Assembly (NCBI RefSeq): GCF_910592395.1
Contig: NC_088320.1
Coordinates: forward strand, 12,214,501-12,274,500
Source of the DNA: Lineus longissimus
Taxonomy: Eukaryota; Nemertea; Pilidiophora; Heteronemertea; Lineidae
Length of the DNA stretch: 60,000 bases
Reading direction: 5' to 3'
Shown: positions 1-10,282 of the stretch, in pieces
Numbering within the stretch: position 1 is the first letter of the stretch
How the letters are laid out: every line of letters starts with the position of its first letter
Translations under genes and position numbers: made by a program
The notes under the pieces: generated by a model
The model's database searches: none
The model's input: only the letters and a program-made list of their open reading frames with translations
Told to the model about the DNA's origin: nothing

Positions 1-458
1 CATCAAAACAGCACTTTTCATTATTCAAATGATAGCTTATTGTCTGAAGACTTATTTCATAGCAGAAAAGTACTAATAAGTCTGATTTGATGCGAAAAAT
101 CTAACTTTTTTGATGACTTGATTTTCCCTTGGCCGTGGATCGAGTTTGTTTACAATATGCAGCGCCATCTTGGAAAAGCCGTGACGTCACCGCGGTATCC
201 TCCTTGCTTCCGGCCGGCCTTTTCCCACCCTCCAGGTGGCACTTTGAAAACACTATCTTCGGCGGATACAACATACTTTTCTTTTTCTCCATTGGCTTGT
301 TCAGTAAAAGCTAACGATGATGCACCCGGGAATGGCTGCCCTGTAAGTGAAATACAGAAACATTTTTTGTTGTCCTCAAAGATCTACCTACCTGCGTCTA
401 CATCAGGGGGCAGTGAGAGAAACCTTGCTACTTCGGCCCTGAGCCAACAGAAGGGCTC

Positions 459-790
459 AGATGAAAATTATTTCCACCAAGATGAATATTATTTCCACCC
501 ACAGTCGTAAACTATTTTCACCCAGGTGAATATTATTCTCAGGTAAATACCATTCTCACCTGGGTGAAAACTATTTTCACCAAGGTGAATATTATTTTTA
601 CCCACGTGAATATTATCCTCAGGTAAATACCATTCTCACCTAGGTGAAAATTATTTTCACCAAGGTGAATATAATTTTTACCCAGGTGAATATTATCCTC
701 AGGTGAATACCATTCTCACCTAGGTGAAAACTATTTTCACCTAGGTGCTATTCACCTAGGTGAATGTTATTTTCACCTAGTCAACTATCT
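459..790. repeat. 80-bp minisatellite with internal palindromes
   Basis: A tandem array whose landmark AGGTAAATACCATTCTCACC occurs at 541 and 621 and, with one change, at 701, giving an exact 80-bp period. Each unit contains several copies of the near-palindrome TTCACCTAGGTGAA separated by TATTATTTT spacers, so single strands could fold extensively. The edges (459-520 and 740-790) are degenerate. No coding potential is evident. Confidence 0.85.
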
Positions 791-1289
791 TCATTGTAAA
801 GTAATAGACGGCTGTATGATCCATATCAACTATCTCTGATCTCTGCCGGGAAAGGGTAGACACCAGCCTGGTATATCACTTACACCATTTACTTGTCAAC
901 ATATGTCCTTGTTTCGATTCTTTCTGACCTCGGGGGAAAGTAGGCCTATATGCTACAGACCTATGCTTGCAACTGCACAGTGTATTATACGCCCAAAGAA
1001 CATGCATAGCATAGGACAGGTAGCCTACACGTGAGAGGCTTCGTATTATAACCTATCATATGTGGCATATACATCAAAGCATACATCAAAATACCGTTTT
1101 TAACATTAAGAGGTATTCTTGAAGTGAAACCTACCTAACTCATTCAATGAAAATAGCTGATTCTGCAGAAAAAAGTGTATGAACCACCGGTGGTCTCGTC
1201 GATTACTTTTACTTTCTCCATGACTGTAACGGCAACGTACTAATATGTTACACTTTATTTGATTGGCTAAAAGTTTCCTAGCGATTGAG

Positions 1290-1425
1290 GATTTTGAGAA
1301 TTTCGGATTTCAAATTTCGGATTTCGGATTTCGGATATCGGATTTCAAATTTCGGATTTCGGATTTCAAATTTCCGATTTCGGATTTCAAATTTCGGATT
1401 TCGGATTTCTCAAATTTCGGATGGG
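1290..1425. repeat. short-period minisatellite (GGATTTCAAATTTC type)
   Basis: A run of TTTCGGATTTC and GGATTTCAAATTTC units, period about 7-14 bp, roughly ten copies, slightly degenerate. The open frame through it is only a reading of the repeat (ISDFKFRISDF) and is not a gene. Confidence 0.85.
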
Positions 1426-1464
1426 CTCTCTGGGCTTTCGTATAGTTGAGTGTAATGACCACCT

Positions 1465-2085
1465 TTACACATTTTCTGTAAGGTCACAAGACTTTATCTT
1501 ATTTAAAGACAAACCAATTCCTTGAAAATACCTCTCCTCAATCTGAGCCTTAATGTACATGTAGTTTAACTGATTTGTCATGGCATAAATTGCCTGATTC
1601 CTCAAAATTATGCTTTCCATTGGAGACTGAATGGGGTGTACAACGTTTTTTATTTTCACCAGATCGAACTCTGTTTTCTGGACTTTGTCCGGATCGAGCG
1701 AAGCTCTCTGTTTGAACTCCGTTCTCATGACATTGTCCAGATCTAGAAAATTCTGCAAAAACCGAGATACTAATTTTGTGATGGTATTCATTGAGTTTGA
1801 ATAGGACCTCTTCCAACTTATTTCTGTTCTCATAAATCTGTTTTGCTTGTTTGTCAATGTTAAGACGAATAGTGACAACAGGCTTACCAAATTCATTTAC
1901 TACTTCGATATCTTCAACTTTTCTAATGTTATCTAATTCTTCTGTTCAAATGCAAGTTTCTTATCCATTGTCGAGCCTTGCTCTCTTGACGAAGTCATAG
2001 TAATAGACTTAAGACCTGGAACGTTAGGTTTACCCTGATGTTCCATTTTAGTTTGATGACCCTTGGTTTTTCTATGAGATGCCAT
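1465..2085 (-). pseudogene. decayed ORF of a multi-ORF element, coiled-coil-like product
   Basis: On the minus strand an ATG at 2085 opens a short hydrophilic frame (MASHRKTKG...) that meets TAG at 1933. The next frame continues convincingly as ELDNIRKVEDIEVVNEFGKP and then a charged, helix-prone stretch containing IYENRNKLEEVLFKLNEYHH, so a frameshift near 1940 breaks one former ORF. Downstream the frames shift again across a repeat encoding RSGQ..EN twice. I do not recognise a family with certainty. Its neighbours at 2340-2939 and 3073-3264 are on the same strand and share short nucleotide segments with it, so all three look like parts of one mobile or virus-like element. Confidence 0.5.
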
Positions 2086-2339
2086 GTTGGTATATGAAAT
2101 ATACCTGTCTCATGTATCACAATGAAATTTCTTATTTCTATCCATTTCGATGAATAAAACGTTATTAAATTTACAATATTGGGTCTAGAATTAACTAATG
2201 TGGTGTGTAAGGAGATGCTGATGGTAATGTAGCTTGACAGTAGTGATAGTGATTCCTGTTACTGGCGTTACAGGAACTGACGTTCCATGTACTGGCGTTA
2301 CAGAAACTGACGATCCTGTTACTGGCTTTTCAGTTTCTC

Positions 2340-2939
2340 TAACATCTCTGTCTGTGCTAGCTTCTTTCCTTCTTCTAAAAAAGTCTTCTTAAGGGATTCT
2401 ACATCAACTCCAGTCTGGCTCTCACTTAATTTCTTTTTGATACATGTACCATTTTTCATTGAAATGTACTTCTCCTTCTCCTTTAGAATTAAGCTGAATT
2501 CCTCTGTAGAGATGTGTGAATCATTTAAGGCTTTACGAACTAAATCATTGACAGTGTTAAGTTGAAATGGCTAGCATACCTATCGTCCATGTTTTTCTGT
2601 CTTATTAAGTATCTTCTTCTTCTGCCAACTTAGAAATGAGGAAAAAAGAGCACTTCCTATTGTCACACCACCCAAAGCTAAACCTATCGGTGCAATTATG
2701 TCTCCAGCTAATGCTGAAATACCAACAGATCCTGCCGTTACACTTACAACAGTAAGACCATGGCTAATACCAGTAATCGTGTCAAATGCTTTCTTGTATT
2801 TGAAAAATATGTTTCTTCTGAATTCAATCTCCTCTTCAAAGAACTTCTTTACATCACTGATTTGTTGAAGTCGGACACTCTGAGGTCCGTTCTCCTTTGA
2901 TCTAATCAAATCAGGATAAAGCTTATTACCTTCCTGCAT
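2340..2939 (-). pseudogene. decayed ORF: coiled coil plus Gly/Ala-rich hydrophobic segment
   Basis: A 119-residue frame starts at 2939. It has a charged N-terminal helix (FFEEEIEFRRNIFFKYKKAF) and then a Gly/Ala/Val-rich hydrophobic stretch of about 45 residues (SVTAGSVGISALAGDIIAP and onward) that could span or insert into a membrane. A basic tail KKKILNKTEKH follows and the frame ends at 2580. The same protein appears to continue beyond stops and shifts as NDLVRKALNDSHISTEEFSL and a Lys/Glu-rich helix down to about 2340. I have a general impression of similar proteins in repeats of other marine invertebrates but cannot name them. This copy is broken. Confidence 0.5.
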
Positions 2940-3072
2940 TTACTTAATGAGAAAAATTAGAATCTAGTGTTGGCTCTGTTCGAACTCTGTTCTCAGGACT
3001 GTGTCCGTCCAGACGAGTTATGCAAGGAACTGGCTTACCAGTAGTGGGTTGAGCTTCGCTCCTGCTACTTTG

Positions 3073-3264
3073 TTATGCTCTCTTGACGAAGTCGAGCCTT
3101 GCTCTCTTGACGAAGTCATAGTCACAGTCATACTGGTAGATAGTCATACTGGTAGATCTTGGAACTAACGTTACCGGATCAACTGTAATTACTGGTTTAC
3201 CAATAATGGGATTACCAGTAGCTTCTTCTTCTATTTTTCTGTAAAACTCTTCTCTTACAGTCAT
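3073..3264 (-). CDS. small ORF of the multi-ORF element
   Basis: A 63-residue frame beginning MTVREEFYRKIEEEA, then GKPVITVDPVTLVPRS, and ending in a tandem duplication (DFVKRARLDFVKRA). The nucleotides coding this tail (GACTTCGTCAAGAGAGCAAG) also occur near 1980-2010, where they are read in another frame as TSSREQGS. The ORF is first in order on the minus strand, upstream of the ORFs ending at 2340 and 1465. Function unknown; intactness cannot be judged. Confidence 0.4.
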   Translation of the reverse strand: MTVREEFYRKIEEEATGNPIIGKPVITVDPVTLVPRSTSMTIYQYDCDYDFVKRARLDFVKRA

Positions 3265-3495
3265 TTGGCCTCTTTGAGTAACCCCAAGTTATGTTCATTT
3301 AACTTCATGTAAACTTACTAATCAATTTTAAACTTACTAATCAATTAAAAACTTAAGGTAATACTAGATTAAATCGGTACTTTAAATCATCAGGTGAAGT
3401 GAAATTGAATGTATTGAAATTACTTTGAAGTCTATTACTAAAGTTCAATCATTAAATTAACAGTTTCAGGGTTTATGCCATTTTGAAACATATCT

Positions 3496-3560
3496 CAGTA
3501 GACCTCCCCTGCCGGACACCTCTGCGAGGCGGACACCTCCGCATTACGGACATGTTCGTT
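3496..3560 (+). repeat. candidate 5' terminal repeat of the pogo/Tigger-like element
   Basis: The segment begins CAGTAGACCTCCCCTGCC and repeats GCGGACACCTC, a layout common at ends of Tc1/mariner-pogo-Tigger elements (CAGT start, GGACACC repeats). It lies about 1 kb upstream of the transposase exons. I could not find a matching inverted copy 3' of the gene, so the right end may be deleted or outside my recognition. Confidence 0.4.
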
Positions 3561-4047
3561 CAGTCCCTAATTTTTCTAAGTCATTTGCTTTAACCAAAAC
3601 CTCTGTAGGGCGGACACCTCTCTACTCCGAATTGTGGACACGGCCATGGTGACTTTTTAGTCCAATTGCCACGCAATTACGGACAGTAAACAAAAACAGT
3701 GGCTTCCCGTGTTCACTTAGGTAGTCGATTAGACCAGCTAACAGGGGTAAAGTTTGCGTAACTGATGAACATAATTAGACACTGTGTTCAGTTGATTACA
3801 GGGTAGAGTGAGTTTAATGTCCGTTTCTCTCCTAATTAAAACCGAATGTTCGTTTAATTATCTTCACTGCGCATCACATTGCCAAGCTACTGTATATTGT
3901 GACATTAATTGCATTTCATTAAGTTGTTTGTCTCTTGTGCTCTAATTACAAAGAATAAAGCTTGATGTGTAGTAGCTTAATCAAATGCTTCTATAAAACT
4001 AAGTAAGGATGTACGTTGTCTATGTAGTAGGTAGCGTAAGAGTACAA

Positions 4048-4111
4048 TCGGCATACTGTCTTCTCCCACTCAACCGAGCGCCAGGAGCTCGAAAATGACT
4101 AAGTCCAGAAA
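4048..4111. repeat. left arm of a subterminal inverted repeat
   Basis: ACTGTCTTCTCCCACTCAAC and the following bases through TGACTAAGTCC are found inverted at 6921-6990 (GACTTAGTCATTTT ... GCGCTCGGTTAAGTGGGAGA). The two arms bracket the transposase exons and support a single mobile element here. Confidence 0.6.
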
Positions 4112-4463
4112 CATGGCAGTCTGTAGTATTTTACGGGTGGGCTGCAAACATTCAATATGACAGCCAATTATAGTGATCAATGGATATAGGAAGACAATCT
4201 TGTAAATGTTGTCAATTCAATAACGCCCAGTCGCGGCCAGGGCCAGTAATCCCTGTAGTCAGGGTGATGATTATTGAAGTTACGTAAGTCTATTACAAGT
4301 CCATGTAAATGGTTGACCGATCCAGAGTCTTTTAAATGAATTTATTTTATCTAATCGATTATGGAATCGTTTTCTTGAGGGGAAAATCCAATAAAGGGAA
4401 CTTCCGTGTCAAATGTCACAATTGTTTTCTGCCATCTTGCTTTGACCACGTTCTTCTGGTAAG

Positions 4464-6581
4464 ATGCACGCAATCCGATGGAGTTTGTGGGTAGGCCTAG
4501 CAGGCACCATGATGATCTTAACGTATGGAATGGAGTATGGAGATGATGTTGACAGCCCTGACCCTGATACCACTACTGATGATGATGATGTAGATGATGC
4601 TAACCAAGTTGTACCGGGTGCACGTAGGCACCAGAAAAGCTACAGTCTCAATCAGAAGATTGACCTTATCGAGACATACCAATTGGAGCATGCTATAGGA
4701 TTACGTCATCCTGAAACTGCGACATCCTGTGCTAGACACCACCGCATAGCACCGCAGACATTTAGACGTTCGATAAGCACACATGATGACTTGTTTGCCC
4801 TCAGAGATAAATCAACTCAAGACCATAGAAGACGGAGGAGACAACGGCAACACGGAACTGATCCACAAGGTAGTTTTTCTTCAAGCATTCTATTCCTCGC
4901 TAAATGAATTTCCTTCTTTGTTGGCCTATACTGGCTGGAATAAGTCCGCTTCTGTGTCATGGACGGAAGAATAAGTCGCATGATACATCAAAGCGACTGA
5001 CCCTGACCATGCTTTTAACAATCAGTATTATTGTTCCAGGGACCTTTATTCTTAGGACTAACATTTCGTTCATACCAGTGGTCATCACCAATCAATATTT
5101 CCAAAGATGTTAAACGTGTTAGCTTTTTGATTTCAGCACAGTGGCCCGAAATGGAAAACAATTTGAACACCTGGTTCCTTGAGCGCCGAAGACTTGGTTT
5201 CCCTGTTTCCGTTGAGGATATTAAAGGGCAAGCTGGAAGAGAATTTCGGCAATGCTGGGCAAAGCTTCTGAACGAAACGAAGGCCAAAAGACAAGAACAG
5301 AAACCCCTGCTATACCTTTTCCATGCATCTGCACATTGGCTTAGCAACTTTATGGAAAGGTGAGCTTTATTCCGCTGTTGCATGGATCGGCCTTAACGTA
5401 TGGATTGTATTCGGTGAATTTTAACAATATGCAAATTCCATTTCAGAAAACACATCAGCTATCGAAGGAAGACCAACGATTCAAGGGGGTTACCTGACAA
5501 CGCCCAGGCTTTAGTTGCCGACTACCGGGGAGATTTTGCCGACCTCATCAGAGACGCTGATTTTGATGTCATCATGAACATGAATGAGACGTTCGTGTTG
5601 TTTGATATGGTGCCAAGATCAACAATGGAAGCGACTGGATTCCAGAATGTTGACATTAGATCATCCCAAGGCAACCCGAAACTTGGATGCACGGTGACTC
5701 TAGTAGTTACGACAGACGGACGAAAAGGACGAGCCGAGGTCAACTTCAGAGGCTTGACACCAGATGGTGACGTCATTCGGCAGCTCCAGGCGGATGCTCC
5801 AGACAAAGTGCGAGCGAGTATCGGCATTGAATACAAGTCCGTGGTTGTAGTACAGGACAGGTACCTGACGTCATCAGTGCTGTCATTGACGTTCAGACAT
5901 TCTAGTTAATGGTAGTATTTTTTAGGAAAATCAGAACTTCTTTGACTAAGATTGTTGTAGGTTTGTCATGGATGCAACCAAAACATTGTGCGTGTCTGAC
6001 TGTTCAGAAAAGTAATGTAAATGTTCATACTTGTTGTTTGCTTTTCCAGGTAACTGGTAGTCCACAGGGTTTGGGCACGACACTAATCGCTAATCGAGTG
6101 GTTGCAGGCCCTGATTGTGCCATTTGTAGCAGGGGCCACGTTCCTGTTACTTTTAGACAGGTATCCGGCGCATCGAAATCAGCAATTTCGTGATGCAATC
6201 ACCGCAGAGAATGGGACAGACACTTTTATCCCAGGACGATGTACTTCGCTGTTGCAGCCCTTGGACTTAACCGTAAACAGGAGCTTCAAGTGTCACCTGA
6301 GGACCATTTGGAAAGTGTGGAAAATCAGCCACACCGATGATCAAGGACATTGTGAGCGGATCACCAGGCGGGATGTGGTGAGGATGATCATCCTCGGCTG
6401 GGAAAGGGTCACACAACAGACGATTATGAAGGGTTTGAGAGCCAGTGGCCTAGTTCCTGAGGACGATGACGAAGTTGGGGAGGGGGTAGAGATGGTAAAT
6501 GATGAGCTTGAGCAGTTTGTTGAGGGAATTGAGTTTTCGGAAGGAGAAGAGGATGATGATGTTATTGATTATGACGTGTAA
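4464..6581 (+). pseudogene. pogo/Tigger-like (CENP-B-type) transposase, intron-containing, degenerate
   Basis: Four coding blocks can be followed. Block 1 (4464-4869) has an acidic start then an HTH-like stretch (SYSLNQKIDLIETYQ). Block 2 (5137-5359) carries the CENP-B/Tc5 DNA-binding helix region (NTWFLERRRLGFPVS). Block 3 (5447-5860) holds the start of the DDE nuclease core. Block 4 (about 6066-6581) has LLLLDRYPAHR and TSLLQPLDLTVN and ends in an acidic tail. The first two introns are GT-AG and keep phase. The first catalytic Asp, usually NMDET, is NMNET here. No splice site joins block 3 to block 4 in frame, and block 4 has an in-frame TAA about 10 codons before the ALIVPF segment. The protein is probably inactive; either a decayed transposon or a dying domesticated copy. 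AATAAA follows at 6595. Confidence 0.75.
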
Positions 6582-6594
6582 ATCCCGTTTGGAT

Positions 6595-6600
6595 AATAAA
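6595..6600 (+). terminator. polyadenylation signal of the Tigger-like gene
   Basis: AATAAA lies 14 bases after the TAA stop of the last coding block, in an AT-rich context. Confidence 0.5.
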
Positions 6601-6920
6601 ATTGATTGGTAAATTAATAAGTAAATCTGTTCTTTAATTCATTCGTTGACAGCAAGACTTCTTTATTGGGACATTCTGCAGACCCATGAAGCTGGCTTTA
6701 TCATAGACACTAGATTAGAAATTTCTGGTCAACCAACACTATAGGCATACAACGAGGACGCTAGTTGTATTGTATTCATTCATTCAGTACAGGACTACCC
6801 CATGTCAATGTTCATGTCTTTTATCCACTTACGTGGAAGACATTGGCATTCCCCACGAAAATGGAGTCAATTATCAGCTGTGGCTGTTCTTTCTAATGTT
6901 CGCCTGCCACCAGTAAAATC

Positions 6921-6990
6921 GGCCTATTCATTTGGACTTAGTCATTTTACGATTCAGCCGCGCTCGGTTAAGTGGGAGAAGACAGTATAG
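6921..6990. repeat. right arm of subterminal inverted repeat
   Basis: Inverted partner of 4048-4111, sharing GACTTAGTCATTTT and GTGGGAGAAGACAGTAT. Similarity fades outside the arm, so the element's true right end is unclear. Confidence 0.6.
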
Positions 6991-7334
6991 CTATTTATTT
7001 ATTCGTACACGGATAGTACACTTAACATCAAGTTGTGCAATGCAGTGCTGGCTGTGCAGTAAATGAAATAACCTGTAAACATGCAGAACCGTGCAGTGAA
7101 TGACTATACATTAAGTTGTTCAAAGTTGCAAAATACCGAAGTCGTTAGACATGTTCATAACATGGATATTGTCCTATAACCATAATGTAAAGTTCATACA
7201 TGTAATTATTACTTAAATTAGTTGATACATAAGTCATGAAGTATATAATTACTTTCGTCGTTATCAAAAAATGTGTGGTCTCTGTGGTCACGTAAGCTGA
7301 TCATGTCCTTGATGACATTGGCTGTATCAGTCAG

Positions 7335-7781
7335 ATTCTATCTATCTATCTATCTATGTATCACATTTATATAGCGCCCTTATCAGTCCTATATTGGGCC
7401 GTTCAAAGGCGCTTAACAAAAACAGAGTCTCTATAAGAAGTATAGTATTTGACAACAATAAACAATTCTAATGTTCGTAATGTTGTTGAAAAAGGTGGGT
7501 CTTGAGGAGTGTCTTAAAAGTTGTGATGGAGTCCGCATTTCGAATATTACTAGGGAGGTCATTCCAGAGTGCTGCTGCGGCACACTAGAATGTACGCTCG
7601 CCAAATCTAGTCTTTGTGCGCGGGAGCACTAGCGAGATGGTATCTGCTGATCGAAGTACTCGCCGTGACTGACGGATCTCTAAAAAGTCAGACAGGTACT
7701 TGGGGGCCTGTCCTCGCATGGCTTTGCAAGCTAGCAGAAGTATATTAAAATTTACCCGACTGACAATGGGCAGCCAATGCA
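7335..7781 (-). mobile_element. 3' part of a CR1/L2-type non-LTR retrotransposon
   Basis: Read on the minus strand, 7782-7585 codes the C-terminal reverse-transcriptase region of CR1/L2 elements (HWLPIVSRVNFNILLLACKA, then RGQAPKYLSDFL and LPRTKTRFGERTF). It is followed by an L2-like 3' tail with the hairpin bases GCGCCTTT...AAGGCGC near 7370-7425 and a terminal (TAGA)n microsatellite at 7335-7356. The upstream half of this copy is displaced to 9284-9421 and 13356-13740 by two later insertions. Confidence 0.8.
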
Positions 7782-9283
7782 ATTTGTAGGTGATAAAGCT
7801 TGGAACCAGTGAAACCTTGAAACCAATGATTAACCTTGGAATCAGTCCTAAAAATGCATAAAAACATGAAATGATGCAATTTGAACCTAAGGTGGTTACG
7901 AATCAATATTTGGAGCTGATATTTACATGATTAGATCGGAATTGACGGGAGTTTAGAAATTAGTCGCATATCCGATTCAATAATCTATATTTTAGAACAA
8001 CTCAGTCATACCTCGCCTCCAGTTTACATTACTGATCTCCCAAATATAGACATGCACGTTACGACACGCCCACCACACACCCATAATATGGACCAATCAG
8101 CGCTCCGCTTACTACGCCACCACACGGGGTCTATTTGAACTACGGAGTGGTGTGATCATACAGGGTGATACAGAGAAGATTGACTACATCATGCAGTACC
8201 GGCTGGCACTTATCCGTAGAAACGGAGATGAAGGTTTATTACCGAAGGTTTTAGCCGGGTTTGGAGATGAAAAATGTGAATAAATTCCTTCGCTGTGAGC
8301 GATTTCGTACATATTCATGTACACATCGAGGGATGTAGAGATATTTTCGTGATGTAACCAGTTCTAAGCGGACATGTTGCGGAGTCCCTCGAGGCTCCTA
8401 GGGAACTAGCTAGAGTGAGGGCAGGATCAAGTGACCAAGAAAAACAAGAAGTCCGGTATTCTTTCTGAACTTTGTTGCACTTCAGGTTTTAGTTTACGTA
8501 CACTCACATATCAGGTCGGGTCGTCTCTGAGGCGTTGGCTGGAGGGCCACGCTAATAAGGGCAGACTAATTGGATGACATGTGATCAGCCATCTCGATTC
8601 CTATTGGATGGATGTCAGGGTGTTGGCTCTCTGGACCACTGGGAGGTGGCGACCTTCCAAAAAGTCATCCCTTAATCAACGTATCCCTCATAACAATTCT
8701 AAATTAAACTTTTATATTAATAACCAGCATGAGTCTATTAGTATTTCTAATTGCCATGCTGGTTGATGGTAAAGTAAATGCATCAAAATTAATTTACTTC
8801 ATTATCACCTCATAACAGACCCATTTTTTAGTTATTCACGTGTGCATGTTTGTCATATCTACTGAGCTTTATCAGAGCATTATATATACAAATGATTCTT
8901 CTAATAAAAACGTTTTATTTTAGTATATGGAATACAAAACAATCCCAAAAGCTTACTTTTGCTTTCATCGAAGAGCAATAATTAGATATTTGCAAATGGC
9001 GGCCCGTCATGAATATAAGTTTATTTATTAACGACAACAACACATTTCCAATTCACTCAATGATGACGTCATCCTCCACAAAAAGGTTGATTCTGGAACT
9101 ACTGGCAAATTGCTATCAATAAAGTCAGCTGGGACGAGAGTGGCAGTTGGGAGGGTATAAATCGTGGAAGGAACGCGCCCGATTTCACGCAGTACTTGCA
9201 CAGTGATTCCACGGTTTAGTACTGAATATTCCAAGGTTTATCACTGGTTACATGGTTTCACTGATTCCAAGCTTTATCAACTA
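7782..9283. mobile_element. foldback-like element with 19-bp subrepeats in its inverted ends
   Basis: The left end (7792-7846) is three tandem units of the type GATAAAGCTTGGAACCAGT. The right end (9202-9278) has four such units in inverted orientation. The whole sits inside the CR1/L2 reverse transcriptase, and the 8-bp direct repeat CCAATGCA occurs at 7774-7781 and 9284-9291, consistent with a target-site duplication. No transposase was recognised in the 1.35-kb interior; the ORFs there are short and unconvincing. An 8-bp duplication would fit a hAT-type mechanism, but that is inference. Confidence 0.7.
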
Positions 9284-9421
9284 CCAATGCAGTTCACGTA
9301 AGACTGGCGATATGCAGGCGAATTTCGCAGTACGCGTGATTATCCTCGCGGTGGTATTTTGGGCACGTTGCACCTTGTCAGACAAAGCCTTTGTGACACC
9401 GTAGAGCAACGAGTTACAATA
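9284..9421 (-). mobile_element. middle fragment of the interrupted CR1/L2 reverse transcriptase
   Basis: The minus strand reads YCNSLLYGVTKALSDKVQRA and then ARIITRTAKF...SPVLRELHW, the standard CR1/L2 stretch after the RT palm. It rejoins exactly with the fragment beyond 13356 (…LDY|CNS…) once the Sola-like insertion and its AATA duplication are removed, and with 7585-7781 (…LHW|LPI…) once the foldback element is removed. Confidence 0.85.
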
Positions 9422-10282
9422 CGAGGGTCTCATGCAGAAAGGTGCTAAGTGCAGTTTTCATACTTTAGAGAAAATGAGGTTTAAAGTCTGATTATTGCTG
9501 TGTTCAGTATATGAGAGTTTTGGATGATAATTCATGGTACAAATATACCTATAGGTTGTATCAAATTCCTCAGGGCAATATTTTTTGTCAGCGACTGCAT
9601 ATTGCGTAATAGGAGCCAAAATTGCACTTAGCACCTTTCTGCATGAAGCAATTTCGTTAAAAGTGATGTTTTGCTTTATGCAGAAAGGTGCTAAGTGACT
9701 ACTTCTAATGAAGAAACTAGGGATAAAATGTGTTTTCTAGATGAATATTTTAATACAAAGAAGTCTAATGAGCCAATACTCATCAGATACAATTAGGTAT
9801 TACATTGAAGACCAGGTTTCAGCCTTAATAACAATGCATAGACAACAGGATCATTCGTGAAATGGTGCTGTCAATTGAAGTTACATGTCACTGTCCCAAC
9901 TGGCAGTTTAGTGCATCAAAGAAAGCCTACATTTGACACTTCCTGTTCTTGTACTAGAACTACAAAGTCCAAGAGTTAAGTTACCAGCAGTTAGTTTTCA
10001 AGATGCCGAGGCCAGGAGGCAGGCATCTCTGTATTTGGAAGGATATCCTTCTACAGCCAAATTGTCTGTGAGTTTTTAAACTATATCAAACCGGGTACTT
10101 GATCTAAGTCTGGAGGCACATTCACTAAATAACCACTGTCGGGGAGTGCTTGGTTAACATGGTTAATGAGGGGTCATTTTAGGATTTTAGTCTGATGAAT
10201 GGAAACTCTGTGCAAAAGGTGTCCGAGGCCTTTCTAAAGTAGCACTGTATGGCGATGACACTCTTATCACCAAAGCAATCAG

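Noticed and set aside
5015-5383. 122-codon minus-strand frame
   Set aside because: Antisense shadow of the CENP-B-like DNA-binding exon of the Tigger-like gene.
8191-8283. 30-codon ORF starting MQYRLALIRRNGDEG inside the foldback element
   Set aside because: Too short, no homologue or flanking signals; not distinguishable from chance.
9028-9234. 68-codon minus-strand frame in the foldback element
   Set aside because: Overlaps the terminal subrepeats and ends in a Cys run; no support as a transposase.
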